Positions 1 through 7,909 of a stretch of 57,109 bases of DNA are shown piece after piece (the stretch's first letter is position 1; the number at the start of each line of letters is the position of its first letter). Under the pieces are notes generated by a model. It saw nothing but the letters and a program-made list of their open reading frames with translations, did not search any database and had not been told where the DNA came from. The stretch spans positions 1 to 57,109 of the forward strand of contig JARIEX010000003.1 of assembly GCA_031127095.1 (NCBI GenBank), in the 5' to 3' direction. A program made the position numbers and the translations under genes. The DNA is from Gemmatimonadota bacterium. GTDB taxonomy: Bacteria; Gemmatimonadota; Gemmatimonadetes; Gemmatimonadales; Gemmatimonadaceae.

Positions 1-130
1 CGAAGTTCACTCACCGTGTGATGCCTGCGATCGCTGCCTTGGCATCACTGGAGTGCTCCCGCCTGTTGCGGCATCACCCGCTGTCCGCAATCAGTCCTGC
101 CCACGTCCGTTCTGACCGTGAAGTCTTCCC

Positions 131-1348
131 ATGGATGACAGTCTCTACTTCAACGAACAGCACCTCGCGGTTCGTGACATGGTGCGCAGCTTTGCGCGTG
201 ACCAGGTCGCTCCCGTCGCGTCACAACACGACGAAGACTCCTCCTTCCCCTGGGAGAATGTGAAGGCCATGGGCGAGCTGGGGCTGCTTGGCATCCCGTG
301 GTCTGAAGAGATGGGAGGTGCCGGATTCGACACCATCAGCTTCATGATCGCGATCGAAGAGCTCGCGAAAGTCTGCGCGTCGCACTCCATCACGATCAGC
401 GCCCACACCACGCTCGGGACCTCGCCGATCGTGAACTTCGGCACCGAGGCGCAGATCGCGCGGTACGTGCCGCTGCTGGCGAGCGGCAAGGTGCTCGGCG
501 GCTTCGGACTCACCGAGGAAAATGCCGGCAGCGATGCCGGTGGCACGCGCACCACGGCCGAGAAGAAGGATGGCTACTACCTGCTGAACGGCTCCAAGCG
601 GTTCATCACGCACGCCGGTATCGGCGAAGTCTTCGTCGTGACGGCGGTGACCGATCCGTCCAAGGGCACCAAGGGCATTTCGTCGTTCATCCTGAATAAG
701 GAGAGCTGCGATCTCGAGCGGTGTCGCGTGCTTGGCGTCGGCCATGACGACTCGCTGAAGCCCATGAAGGGCTTCACGTCGGGCAAGAAAGAGAACAAGC
801 TCGGCTGGCGCGCGTCGGACACCCGGGAGCTGTTGTTCGACAATGTGGAGGTCCCGGCCGAGAATCTGTTGGGGACGGAAGGGCTCGGGTTCGTGAATTT
901 CATGAAGACCCTCGATGCCGGCCGGATCGGGATCGCGTCCCTGTCGATCGGTATTGCGCAGGGCGCGCTCGAAGAGTCCCTCAAGTACGCCTCGGTGCGG
1001 AAGCAGTTCGGTGCCGCCATCGCGACGTTCCAGGGGGTGCAGTTCCAGCTCTCCGACATGGCCACGGAGATCGAGGCGGGGCGCCACCTCGTGTACCACG
1101 CGGCCTGGCTGGCTCAGCAGGGCAAGCCCTTCGGCAAGGAGGCGGCCATGGCCAAGCTCTTCTGTTCCGAGCTCGCCATGCGCGCCACGATCAAGGCGAT
1201 CCAGGTCCATGGCGGATACGGGTATACGAAGGACTACCCGGTCGAGCGGTTCATGCGCGACGCCAAGATCTGCGAGATCGGCGAGGGCACGAGCGAGATC
1301 CAGCGGATGGTCATCGCGCGGCATCTCCTGAAGGGTCTGATGGACTGA
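131..1348 (+). CDS. acyl-CoA dehydrogenase
   Basis: 405 aa ORF with acyl-CoA dehydrogenase motifs ([77 protein letters not shown]). Confidence 0.96.
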   Translation: MDDSLYFNEQHLAVRDMVRSFARDQVAPVASQHDEDSSFPWENVKAMGELGLLGIPWSEEMGGAGFDTISFMIAIEELAKVCASHSITISAHTTLGTSPIVNFGTEAQIARYVPLLASGKVLGGFGLTEENAGSDAGGTRTTAEKKDGYYLLNGSKRFITHAGIGEVFVVTAVTDPSKGTKGISSFILNKESCDLERCRVLGVGHDDSLKPMKGFTSGKKENKLGWRASDTRELLFDNVEVPAENLLGTEGLGFVNFMKTLDAGRIGIASLSIGIAQGALEESLKYASVRKQFGAAIATFQGVQFQLSDMATEIEAGRHLVYHAAWLAQQGKPFGKEAAMAKLFCSELAMRATIKAIQVHGGYGYTKDYPVERFMRDAKICEIGEGTSEIQRMVIARHLLKGLMD

Positions 1349-1375
1349 GCCGTCGAAACGGACGGCGCGGAACGA

Positions 1376-1405
1376 TTGCGGGGGACGTTCGGTCCCGTGT
1401 ATGCT
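1376..1405 (+). promoter_or_regulatory. putative sigma70-like promoter upstream of the RNase E/G leader (TTGCGG-N18-TATGCT)
   Basis: Hexamers read by eye in the intergenic region; weak match. Confidence 0.3.
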
Positions 1406-1818
1406 TCAGGTGTAGTCCGTTTTGGCAGGACCCCGCAGTTTCCGTAGCCGTCGCTTTCGGCGCCGGCGGCCCATGCGACTCACGGGCCGTTTGCGTTCGT
1501 GGTGGGGGCGGATCGGCGCCAGCGCGCAGCCATCCGACGCCCACCACACGTCCCACCGCACGACACGCCCTGTGTGTCGATCGCGGGTGATCGCGTTTGT
1601 CCTGAGGCCTGCGCCTCCCGCCGCTTACTGAGCGCGGGACGGTCCGCGGTTTCGGGCGCGACTCGCCCGACCGATCAGTTGTGCTGGCTGGGGGAGCCCC
1701 GTGACGTCGTCCGTGTCGCCGCCCAGTGGCGCGCTCGGGCAGTCCCTGTTCGATCACCGTGTTCGTCGCCGCATCGGTCCAGTGGAGTCGCCACCGCCGA
1801 GGCGCGCGGCACGTCATA

Positions 1819-3396
1819 ATGAAGCGAGAGATCCTGGTGAACGCGACGCCGCGTGAGACGCGCGTCGCCATTCTCGAGGACGGCCAGTTGGTGGAGTTGC
1901 TGGTCGATCGGCCCGACGCGCGTCGCATGGTTGGCGACGTGTATCTGGGCAAGGTCGAGGCGGTGCTCCCCGGCATTCAGGCTGCCTTCGTGAACATCGG
2001 AACCGAGAAGTCCGCGTTCCTCCATGCCGCTGACGTGGTGGTGGAGGACGCGCCGGTGTCCGATGATGAAGACGACGACGAGGACGAGGCGGGGGACGAC
2101 GCCGCGAACGGCAGCGCTGGCGGCGGTCGCCGCGGCCGCCGCGAGGTCCGACCGATCCAGGATCTGCTCAAGCGTGGGCAGGACATCCTGGTGCAGATCA
2201 CCAAAGAGCCCATTTCGACGAAGGGGCCGCGTGTCACCGCGCAAGTCTCGCTGGCGGGGCGCTTTCTGGTGTACATGCCGTTCGCGTCCAAGGTCGGTGT
2301 GAGCCGGAAAATCGACGAGCGCTCGGAGCGGCAGCGGTTGCGCGCGATGGTCTCCGAGATGCTCCCGGAGGATGTCGGCGGCGTGATCATCCGGACCGTG
2401 TCGGAAGACGCGACCCGCGAGACGTTCGAGCGCGAGCTCAACACGCTGATCAACAACTGGAAGCGCATCAAGCGCAAAACGCAGTTCACGCGGGCGCCGG
2501 CACTCGTCCATCGCGAGACGAACGTGACGCGCGGACTCGTGCGTGATCTGTTCAGCGCCAAGGTCGAAGGGGTGACGGTCGACTCGCGTCAGGTGTTCAA
2601 CGAGATCACCGAGTATCTCACCGGCATCGCCCCCGAGCTGGTGGAGCGCGTGAAGCTCTACGAAGACACGGTGCCACTGTTCGACAAGGCGGACATCGAG
2701 ACCGAAATCCGTGATCTGTTCAAGCGCCGGTGCGACTTGCCGAGCGGCGGGTACCTGATCATCGAACCGACGGAGGCGCTGGTCTCGATCGACGTCAATT
2801 CGGGCCGGTTCACCGGAACGGGCAAGCGCGACCCCGAAAAGACGATTCTCAAGACGAACACCGAGGCCGCCCGCGAAATCGCCCGTCAGCTGCGGCTGCG
2901 GGACGTCGGCGGCATCATCGTCTGCGATTTCATCGACATGGAAACGCAGGGGAATCGCGACAAAGTGATTCACGAGCTGCGCACCCACCTCGGGCGTGAT
3001 CGGGCGCGAACCAAGGCCCACGCGGTCTCGGACCTCGGACTCGTGGAGATGACCCGCCAGCGCGTGCGGCAGAGTCATTGGCAGAGCATGACCGAGTCGT
3101 GTCCGACCTGCAGTGGGACGGGCCGCGTGTTCACTCCGGAGACGATCGTTCGCCGGACGGAGCGTGCGGTGCGACGGATGGCAGCGGAAGGGCGGCGCGA
3201 GCCGGTCATTCTGCGGCTGCACCCGGAGGTAGCGTTGCACGTCTTGGAGCAGGAGCACGACTTCGTGAAACGACTGGAAAAGCTGGCCGGTTTTCCGCTC
3301 GAGTTGCGCGACGATCCGCTGCTGCGCCCCGATGAGATGAAATTGGTAATGCGGGGTGCCCAGCGGGATGTCACCCAGCAGTACGCGTTGGCCTGA
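1819..3396 (+). CDS. ribonuclease E/G family endoribonuclease
   Basis: MKREILVNATPRETRVAILEDGQLVELLVDR...GDVYLGKVEAVLPGIQAAFVNIG; IIVCDFIDME; Zn-link-like CPTCSGTG; directly upstream of rplU-rpmA. Confidence 0.95.
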   Translation: MKREILVNATPRETRVAILEDGQLVELLVDRPDARRMVGDVYLGKVEAVLPGIQAAFVNIGTEKSAFLHAADVVVEDAPVSDDEDDDEDEAGDDAANGSAGGGRRGRREVRPIQDLLKRGQDILVQITKEPISTKGPRVTAQVSLAGRFLVYMPFASKVGVSRKIDERSERQRLRAMVSEMLPEDVGGVIIRTVSEDATRETFERELNTLINNWKRIKRKTQFTRAPALVHRETNVTRGLVRDLFSAKVEGVTVDSRQVFNEITEYLTGIAPELVERVKLYEDTVPLFDKADIETEIRDLFKRRCDLPSGGYLIIEPTEALVSIDVNSGRFTGTGKRDPEKTILKTNTEAAREIARQLRLRDVGGIIVCDFIDMETQGNRDKVIHELRTHLGRDRARTKAHAVSDLGLVEMTRQRVRQSHWQSMTESCPTCSGTGRVFTPETIVRRTERAVRRMAAEGRREPVILRLHPEVALHVLEQEHDFVKRLEKLAGFPLELRDDPLLRPDEMKLVMRGAQRDVTQQYALA

Positions 3397-3449
3397 AACA
3401 CGTTCGATCACAACCGTTCCCACTGGCGCCTGAGGCTGGTCTCTGGCGC

Positions 3450-3478
3450 TTGACAGCTAAAGCGAAGCCGGGTAAGCT
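3450..3478 (+). promoter_or_regulatory. sigma70-like promoter for rplU-rpmA: TTGACA-N17-TAAGCT
   Basis: Perfect -35 hexamer, 17 bp spacer, ~50 bp upstream of rplU start. Confidence 0.65.
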
Positions 3479-3526
3479 TCTAGGCTACGTTTGAAGCCTG
3501 CAGAATACGATTTAACAGATAGAGCC

Positions 3527-3844
3527 ATGAGCTACGCGATCATTCGCACCGGCGGCAAGCAGTTCCGTGCCGAGCCGGGCAAGTCCCTCAGGATTCCCTC
3601 GCTGCTGGGCGAGGCCGGCACGGCCGTCGAGTTCAACGACGTCCTTATCGGCAATGACGGCAGCGGTGTCCGCATGGGCGTGCCTACGCTCAGCGGGGCC
3701 AAGGTCACCGGCGAGATCGTGAAGCACGGCCTCGATGACAAGATCATCGTCTTCAAGTTCAAGCGCCGGAAGAACTACGCCCGCAAGCAGGGTCACCGGC
3801 AGAAGTTTACCGAAGTCCGCATCAACGAAATCACCCTCGGCTGA
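3527..3844 (+). CDS. rplU: 50S ribosomal protein L21
   Basis: MSYAIIRTGGKQFRAEPG...KFKRRKNYARKQGHRQKFTEVRI. Confidence 0.97.
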   Translation: MSYAIIRTGGKQFRAEPGKSLRIPSLLGEAGTAVEFNDVLIGNDGSGVRMGVPTLSGAKVTGEIVKHGLDDKIIVFKFKRRKNYARKQGHRQKFTEVRINEITLG

Positions 3845-3894
3845 TCGCCGGCGGCGTGCCGCTCCGGCACGCTTCCTCTTAGGAGTTACGAGAT

Positions 3895-4188
3895 ATGGCA
3901 CATAAGAAAGGCGTCGGCTCATCACGCAACGGCCGTACTTCGAATCCGAAGTACCGCGGCATCAAGAAGTTCGGTGGTGAGTTCGTGACGGCCGGCAACA
4001 TCATCGCCCGCCAGTGCGGCACGAAGTGGCATCCCGGCAGCAATGTCGGCATGGGCACGGACTACACGATCTACTCGCTGGTCGATGGCGTCGTGCAGTT
4101 CCAGCACCATAACAAGAAAAAGTACAAAATCAGTGTCCTCCCGGTCGAGTTCGTCGAAATCACGAGCGAAGAGACGGTCGAAGCCTGA
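3895..4188 (+). CDS. rpmA: 50S ribosomal protein L27
   Basis: [54 protein letters not shown]. Confidence 0.97.
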   Translation: MAHKKGVGSSRNGRTSNPKYRGIKKFGGEFVTAGNIIARQCGTKWHPGSNVGMGTDYTIYSLVDGVVQFQHHNKKKYKISVLPVEFVEITSEETVEA

Positions 4189-4207
4189 TCGCTGTACCCT
4201 GTTGGCA

Positions 4208-4240
4208 CACGAAGCCCCCGCTCAACGCGGGGGCTTCGTG
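4208..4240 (+). terminator. terminator-like hairpin after rpmA
   Basis: cacgaagcccccg ctcaa cgcgggggcttcgtg inverted repeat just after the rpmA stop; no T-tract. Confidence 0.6.
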
Positions 4241-4317
4241 CGTTCCGGCGCGTAACTTCCCGCACGCCGCCCACGTAGTCTCCCCATAGCCAATCACTCG
4301 CAGCGGAGGATGTCGTC

Positions 4318-4710
4318 ATGGCGCTCTGGAACAAGGTCAAGCAGGGGATCGACAAGGCCGGGAAGGCCGCGCAGGACGTGTTCGACGAGGGCAAGCTGCG
4401 GCTCGACGCCTATCGGGCACGCGAACAAGCCGACAAAGCGGCCGAAGCCCTGGGGTACGCGGTGTTTCGTGCGGTCGAAGCCGGCGGCGAGTTGGCCGCC
4501 GACGTGCGCGAGCGGCTCCTCATGACACTGCGCGCGTTGGAGGCCGACGCGCGCCGCCTCGAGGCCGAGCTCGCCGCCGCGCGCACCATGCACGCGGCCG
4601 GCGAACCGACGCCGGCACCGGCAACCAGCCCGACCGCTCCTGCGACCGCTCCTGCGACCGCTTCTGCGACCGCTGCTGCGACCGCTTCTGCGGCGGACCC
4701 CCGCAGCTAA
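4318..4710 (+). CDS. small hypothetical protein, helical N-terminus with Ala/Thr/Pro-repeat C-terminus
   Basis: 130 aa ORF MALWNKVKQGIDKAGKAAQDVFDEGKLRLDAYRAREQADKAAEALGYAVFRAV; followed closely by a convergent gene. Confidence 0.7.
   Translation: MALWNKVKQGIDKAGKAAQDVFDEGKLRLDAYRAREQADKAAEALGYAVFRAVEAGGELAADVRERLLMTLRALEADARRLEAELAAARTMHAAGEPTPAPATSPTAPATAPATASATAAATASAADPRS
4631..4690 (+). repeat. in-frame 12-bp tandem repeat (5 units, consensus cgaccgctyctg) encoding TA(P/S/A)A
   Basis: cgaccgctcctg x2, cgaccgcttctg, cgaccgctgctg, cgaccgcttctg read directly. Confidence 0.9.
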
Positions 4711-4742
4711 CCCCAACGCGTCCCAGGAACGGGGGCCGGCCT

Positions 4743-5441
4743 TCACCCGTGAGCGAAGGCGGCCCGCAGCACAGCCGGCACGTCGGTGCAGAGGCCGTCC
4801 ACGCCCCACGAGGCCAGCGTGCGCGCATGCGCGGGATCGTTCTCGGTCCACGCGATCACCTGGACCCCGTCGGCGTGTGCGGTGCGCACCAGCGCGTGGT
4901 CGATAAGCAGCGCATGCTGCCACAGCGCCGTGGGGGCCGCAGGTCGGAGCAGGGCGGACAGGTCGATCGGGTACAGGTCCGAGAGCACCCCGATCGGCGT
5001 ACCCGGGCGAAGGGCGCGTACCGCGACCGGAATGCGATGATCGAAGGCGTGCACGGCCGCGCGCGTGTCCGGATACCGGTCCAGCAGTGCCGCCACCGCG
5101 CGCTCCACCGCGGCCGCCTTCACCTCCACGTAGAGCGTCACGCGACCCGCGACGAGATCGAATACGTCTGACAGCAACGGCAGGGGATGTCCGCCGTCGA
5201 GCCGAACGAGGCGAATCTCGTCGAGCGTCATCTCGCGGATGGCGCGCGGGCGGTCGCCTTCTCCGGCCGCGTGGCGGACCATGGGATCGTGGTGGACGAC
5301 CAGATGGCCGTCGGCGGAGCCGTGCACGTCGAGTTCGATGCCGTCGGCGCCCTGCTCGATGGCCAATGCGAATGCCGCCAGCGTGTTTTCGCGGCACTCG
5401 CGCGAAGCGCCGCGATGCGCGATGATGTCGGGAATGTGCAC
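4743..5441 (-). CDS. glycerophosphodiester phosphodiesterase family protein
   Basis: MHIPDIIAHRGASRECRENTLAAFALAIEQGADGIELDVHGSADGHLVVHHDPMV (HRGA...ENT...E.D motifs). Confidence 0.95.
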   Translation of the reverse strand: MHIPDIIAHRGASRECRENTLAAFALAIEQGADGIELDVHGSADGHLVVHHDPMVRHAAGEGDRPRAIREMTLDEIRLVRLDGGHPLPLLSDVFDLVAGRVTLYVEVKAAAVERAVAALLDRYPDTRAAVHAFDHRIPVAVRALRPGTPIGVLSDLYPIDLSALLRPAAPTALWQHALLIDHALVRTAHADGVQVIAWTENDPAHARTLASWGVDGLCTDVPAVLRAAFAHG

Positions 5442-5581
5442 GCCTGATCTCCTCCGGTCGTGAGACGACGCTCGCCCTCGGCCCGCCCCACGGCCGTGCC
5501 CGTCGGCCCGTGTACCCCGTGGTGCTCCCCGGGCGGCCCCTTAACAATAAGCGACGGGTCGCGTCCAACCGTTCGGAGCGT

Positions 5582-6136
5582 ATGATCCGTGCCGAACAGC
5601 AGGATGATGCGGCGCTTGACGGCGCCCTCATTGACCAGTGGAAGGCGGGTGACCAGCGGGCTGCCACGGCGATCGTGGAACGGCACGCGGGTGCGCTGGC
5701 GCGCTTTGCCGGACGACTCGGCGTCGAAGACGACGTGGAAGAACTCGTGCAGGACACGTTCGTGCGCGCCTTCGCGGCCATGTCGTCCTTCCGCGCGGAC
5801 AGTTCGCTGCGCACGTGGCTCTTTACGATCGAGCGTCGGCTGGTCATCGACCGCCGGCGGTCGAGTGCGAGGAAGGGACGCATCGTCGATATCGATGACA
5901 CCCATGCGGCATCCGGGTACGATGCCTTGGATACGCTGGTGGCTGACGAGGCCGCCCAGCGGCTCGCGACAGCGCTGGGCAGGCTGACACGGCTGCAGCG
6001 GGAGGTGTTCATGCTGCGCGTGCAGGAAGGGCGAAGCTACAAGGAGATCGCGGAGATTCTCGATAGCACCGAGGGGTCTGCGCGGGTGCACTACCACAAC
6101 GCGATGCGTGCCGTGAAGGAGTTTCTCCATGACTGA
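5582..6136 (+). CDS. ECF-type RNA polymerase sigma factor
   Basis: Sigma region 2 (EELVQDTFVRAFAAMSSFRADSSLRTWLFTIERRLVIDRRR) and region 4 (LTRLQREVFMLRVQEGRSYKEIAEILDSTEGSARVHYHNAM). Confidence 0.93.
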   Translation: MIRAEQQDDAALDGALIDQWKAGDQRAATAIVERHAGALARFAGRLGVEDDVEELVQDTFVRAFAAMSSFRADSSLRTWLFTIERRLVIDRRRSSARKGRIVDIDDTHAASGYDALDTLVADEAAQRLATALGRLTRLQREVFMLRVQEGRSYKEIAEILDSTEGSARVHYHNAMRAVKEFLHD

Positions 6137-6788
6137 GTGCCGAAGCCCGGAGTATCAGGACCTGTTGCCCGATCTGGTGGCCGCCACGCTGAGCGAGGTG
6201 GAGTCTGCCGCGGTCGAAGCGCACCTGCGGACGTGCGCCCCGTGTCGGGACGACGCCCAACTCCTGCGGCGCGCACGAGCGCTGCCGTCGCACCGGGTCA
6301 CCATCGATGTGGCGCGTATCGTGGCCGCGCTGCCGGCGTCGGCGCCGACGTTGCGTCTCGAGCGGGCGCCTGCCGGCGTACGGCGTCCGACCCGGTGGTC
6401 GGCGTCGGTGTGGCAAGTGGCGGCGGCCCTCGGCGTGATGGTGGTCGGCGGCGCGTCGCTGGTCGTCACCCGTCAGATGCCCCGGAATCTCGTGGCCGGC
6501 CGATCCGGTCCGGCGCAGCTCGCTGAGGTCGCCGAAAGCGCGTTGGCGCGCGCGCCACAGTCGTCAAGCGATCGCCGATCGACACCGGAAATCGTGGCGT
6601 CCCGTGCCCCGAACGGGACCGGAGGGGCACGCGCACGTGTCTCGGTGTCGTACGGCGATCTTGGCGACTACTCGACGGCGGAATTGGAGCGCATGCTCGA
6701 CCGTCTCGAGCAGTGGGATGGTGCGAGTTCGACCGAGCCCTTGCCGACGCTCCCCGTGGTATCCACTCCAGGAGGTACGTCACGATGA
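6129..6788 (+). CDS. zinc-finger (ZAS-like) membrane anti-sigma factor
   Basis: Overlaps the sigma gene; HLRTCAPC (HX3CX2C) motif, single TM (VAAALGVMVVGGASLVV), C-terminal putative periplasmic region. Confidence 0.82.
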   Translation: MTECRSPEYQDLLPDLVAATLSEVESAAVEAHLRTCAPCRDDAQLLRRARALPSHRVTIDVARIVAALPASAPTLRLERAPAGVRRPTRWSASVWQVAAALGVMVVGGASLVVTRQMPRNLVAGRSGPAQLAEVAESALARAPQSSSDRRSTPEIVASRAPNGTGGARARVSVSYGDLGDYSTAELERMLDRLEQWDGASSTEPLPTLPVVSTPGGTSR

Positions 6789-7378
6789 GACCGATGCGCT
6801 ACCGCAGTCTGCTGGTCCTTGGCTGGGCGGTGCTGGGCGTCATGCCGTTGGTCAGCCGTGCGCAGGGGGGGCCGCCGCGCGTCGGGGAAATGCGCGGAGA
6901 CGCGCGCCGGATCGAGCGCGAGCGGGAGGTGCTGGAGCGGCGCTTCCACGAGCGGGTGGATGCCATCGTCAAGCAACGCCTGCGATTGACGGACGAGCAA
7001 CATCTGAAACTCCGCGACGTCGCGTCGCGCACCGAGGAGGCTCGACGCGCGCTGCGTCGGGATGAGCTGACCACTCGGATGGCGCTTCGACGCGAACTCG
7101 TTGCGAGAGAGCAGGCCGACGAGACCAAAGTGGCTGATCTGCTTGATCAGCTACCACGGCTTGAGCGCCGCAAGCTCGACCTGCTCGAATCGGAGCAACG
7201 GGAGCTGGCAAAGTTTCTCAGTCCGGTGCAGCGCGCCCGTTATTTCGGTCTGCAGGACGAATTGCGGCGGGGAATGCAGGAGCTGCAACGGCGACGGATG
7301 GGGGGAGTGGACTCCGCGTCGCCCGGGACCGATGGTCGCGGCATGCGGCGTCGTGGTGAGGTACCGCCGGCGGGGTGA
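6785..7378 (+). CDS. Spy/CpxP-like periplasmic helical protein
   Basis: Signal peptide (RYRSLLVLGWAVLGVMPLVSRAQG), charged helices with LTDEQHLKL and LSPVQRARYFGLQDELR (LTxxQ-like); starts inside the anti-sigma ORF. Confidence 0.65.
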   Translation: MRPMRYRSLLVLGWAVLGVMPLVSRAQGGPPRVGEMRGDARRIEREREVLERRFHERVDAIVKQRLRLTDEQHLKLRDVASRTEEARRALRRDELTTRMALRRELVAREQADETKVADLLDQLPRLERRKLDLLESEQRELAKFLSPVQRARYFGLQDELRRGMQELQRRRMGGVDSASPGTDGRGMRRRGEVPPAG

Positions 7379-7456
7379 ACGCGGCGCCCCGTGGCGTCGC
7401 CTTCGTCGTTCGTGTACACTTGTTCTTCCTCCGCGATGTGGTCGCGGTGGATCGTG

Positions 7457-7540
7457 GCCCAGATGGCGGAACTGGCAGACGCAGGGGACTCAAAATCCCC
7501 CACTCGCAAGGGTTTCCGGGTTCGACCCCCGGTCTGGGCA
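7457..7540 (+). tRNA. tRNA-Leu (anticodon CAA)
   Basis: gcccaga...tctgggca acceptor stem; anticodon arm ggggaCTCAAAAtcccc; T-arm ccgggTTCGAccccgg; long variable arm. Confidence 0.95.
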
Positions 7541-7669
7541 TCAGAGCACCACCGTTGAGATGGATATCTGTCGGACGGTGCGACAACGGGATGGCGCTGG
7601 CGCGCGTAGTCAGCGGGGTTAGAATACGCGGGGTACGCGCTGTTGATGCGGAGGGTGGTGTGACTCCGA

Positions 7670-7741
7670 TGGGGTGTAGCTCAATGGCAGAGCACTCGAC
7701 TGTTAATCGAGCGGTTGTAGGTTCGACTCCTACCGCCCCAG
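7670..7741 (+). tRNA. tRNA-Asn (anticodon GTT)
   Basis: tggggtg...cgccccag acceptor stem; ctcgactGTTaatcgag anticodon arm; gtaggTTCGActcctac T-arm. Confidence 0.95.
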
Positions 7742-7760
7742 TTTCTTTTCAAGCACGCAC

Positions 7761-7792
7761 GACGCCCGGCCTCCCCTCGGAGGTCGGGCGTC
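7761..7792 (+). terminator. long hairpin downstream of tRNA-Asn
   Basis: gacgcccggcctcc cctc ggaggtcgggcgtc: 14-bp stem with one GU pair; no T-tract. Confidence 0.55.
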
Positions 7793-7909
7793 ACGCGTTA
7801 CGGCGGTCGTCGCTTGCCCGGCCTGACGTCCGGCGCCTAGCTTCACCTGTGGTGCGCCAGGTGGTCAGCGTTCATGACCGCGTGCCGCCGACGTTTCCTC
7901 TAGCGCCGA

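Noticed and set aside
1-130. Possible partial CDS at the window start (ORF 18..263)
   Set aside because: Out of frame with the acyl-CoA dehydrogenase and no recognisable domain; insufficient evidence.
1675-3423. 582 aa antisense ORF opposite RNase E/G
   Set aside because: GC-rich shadow ORF; sense frame encodes a clear RNase E/G, and the antisense protein is Arg/His/Asp-rich with no recognisable domain.
4631-4690. Tandem repeat as a possible CRISPR-like array
   Set aside because: 12-bp units with no spacers, inside a coding frame; a coding microrepeat.
4294-6012. 572 aa minus-strand ORF overlapping GDPD and sigma genes
   Set aside because: Runs out of frame through several coding genes and translates repeated RRSGRRSGRRSG from the tandem repeat; artefact.
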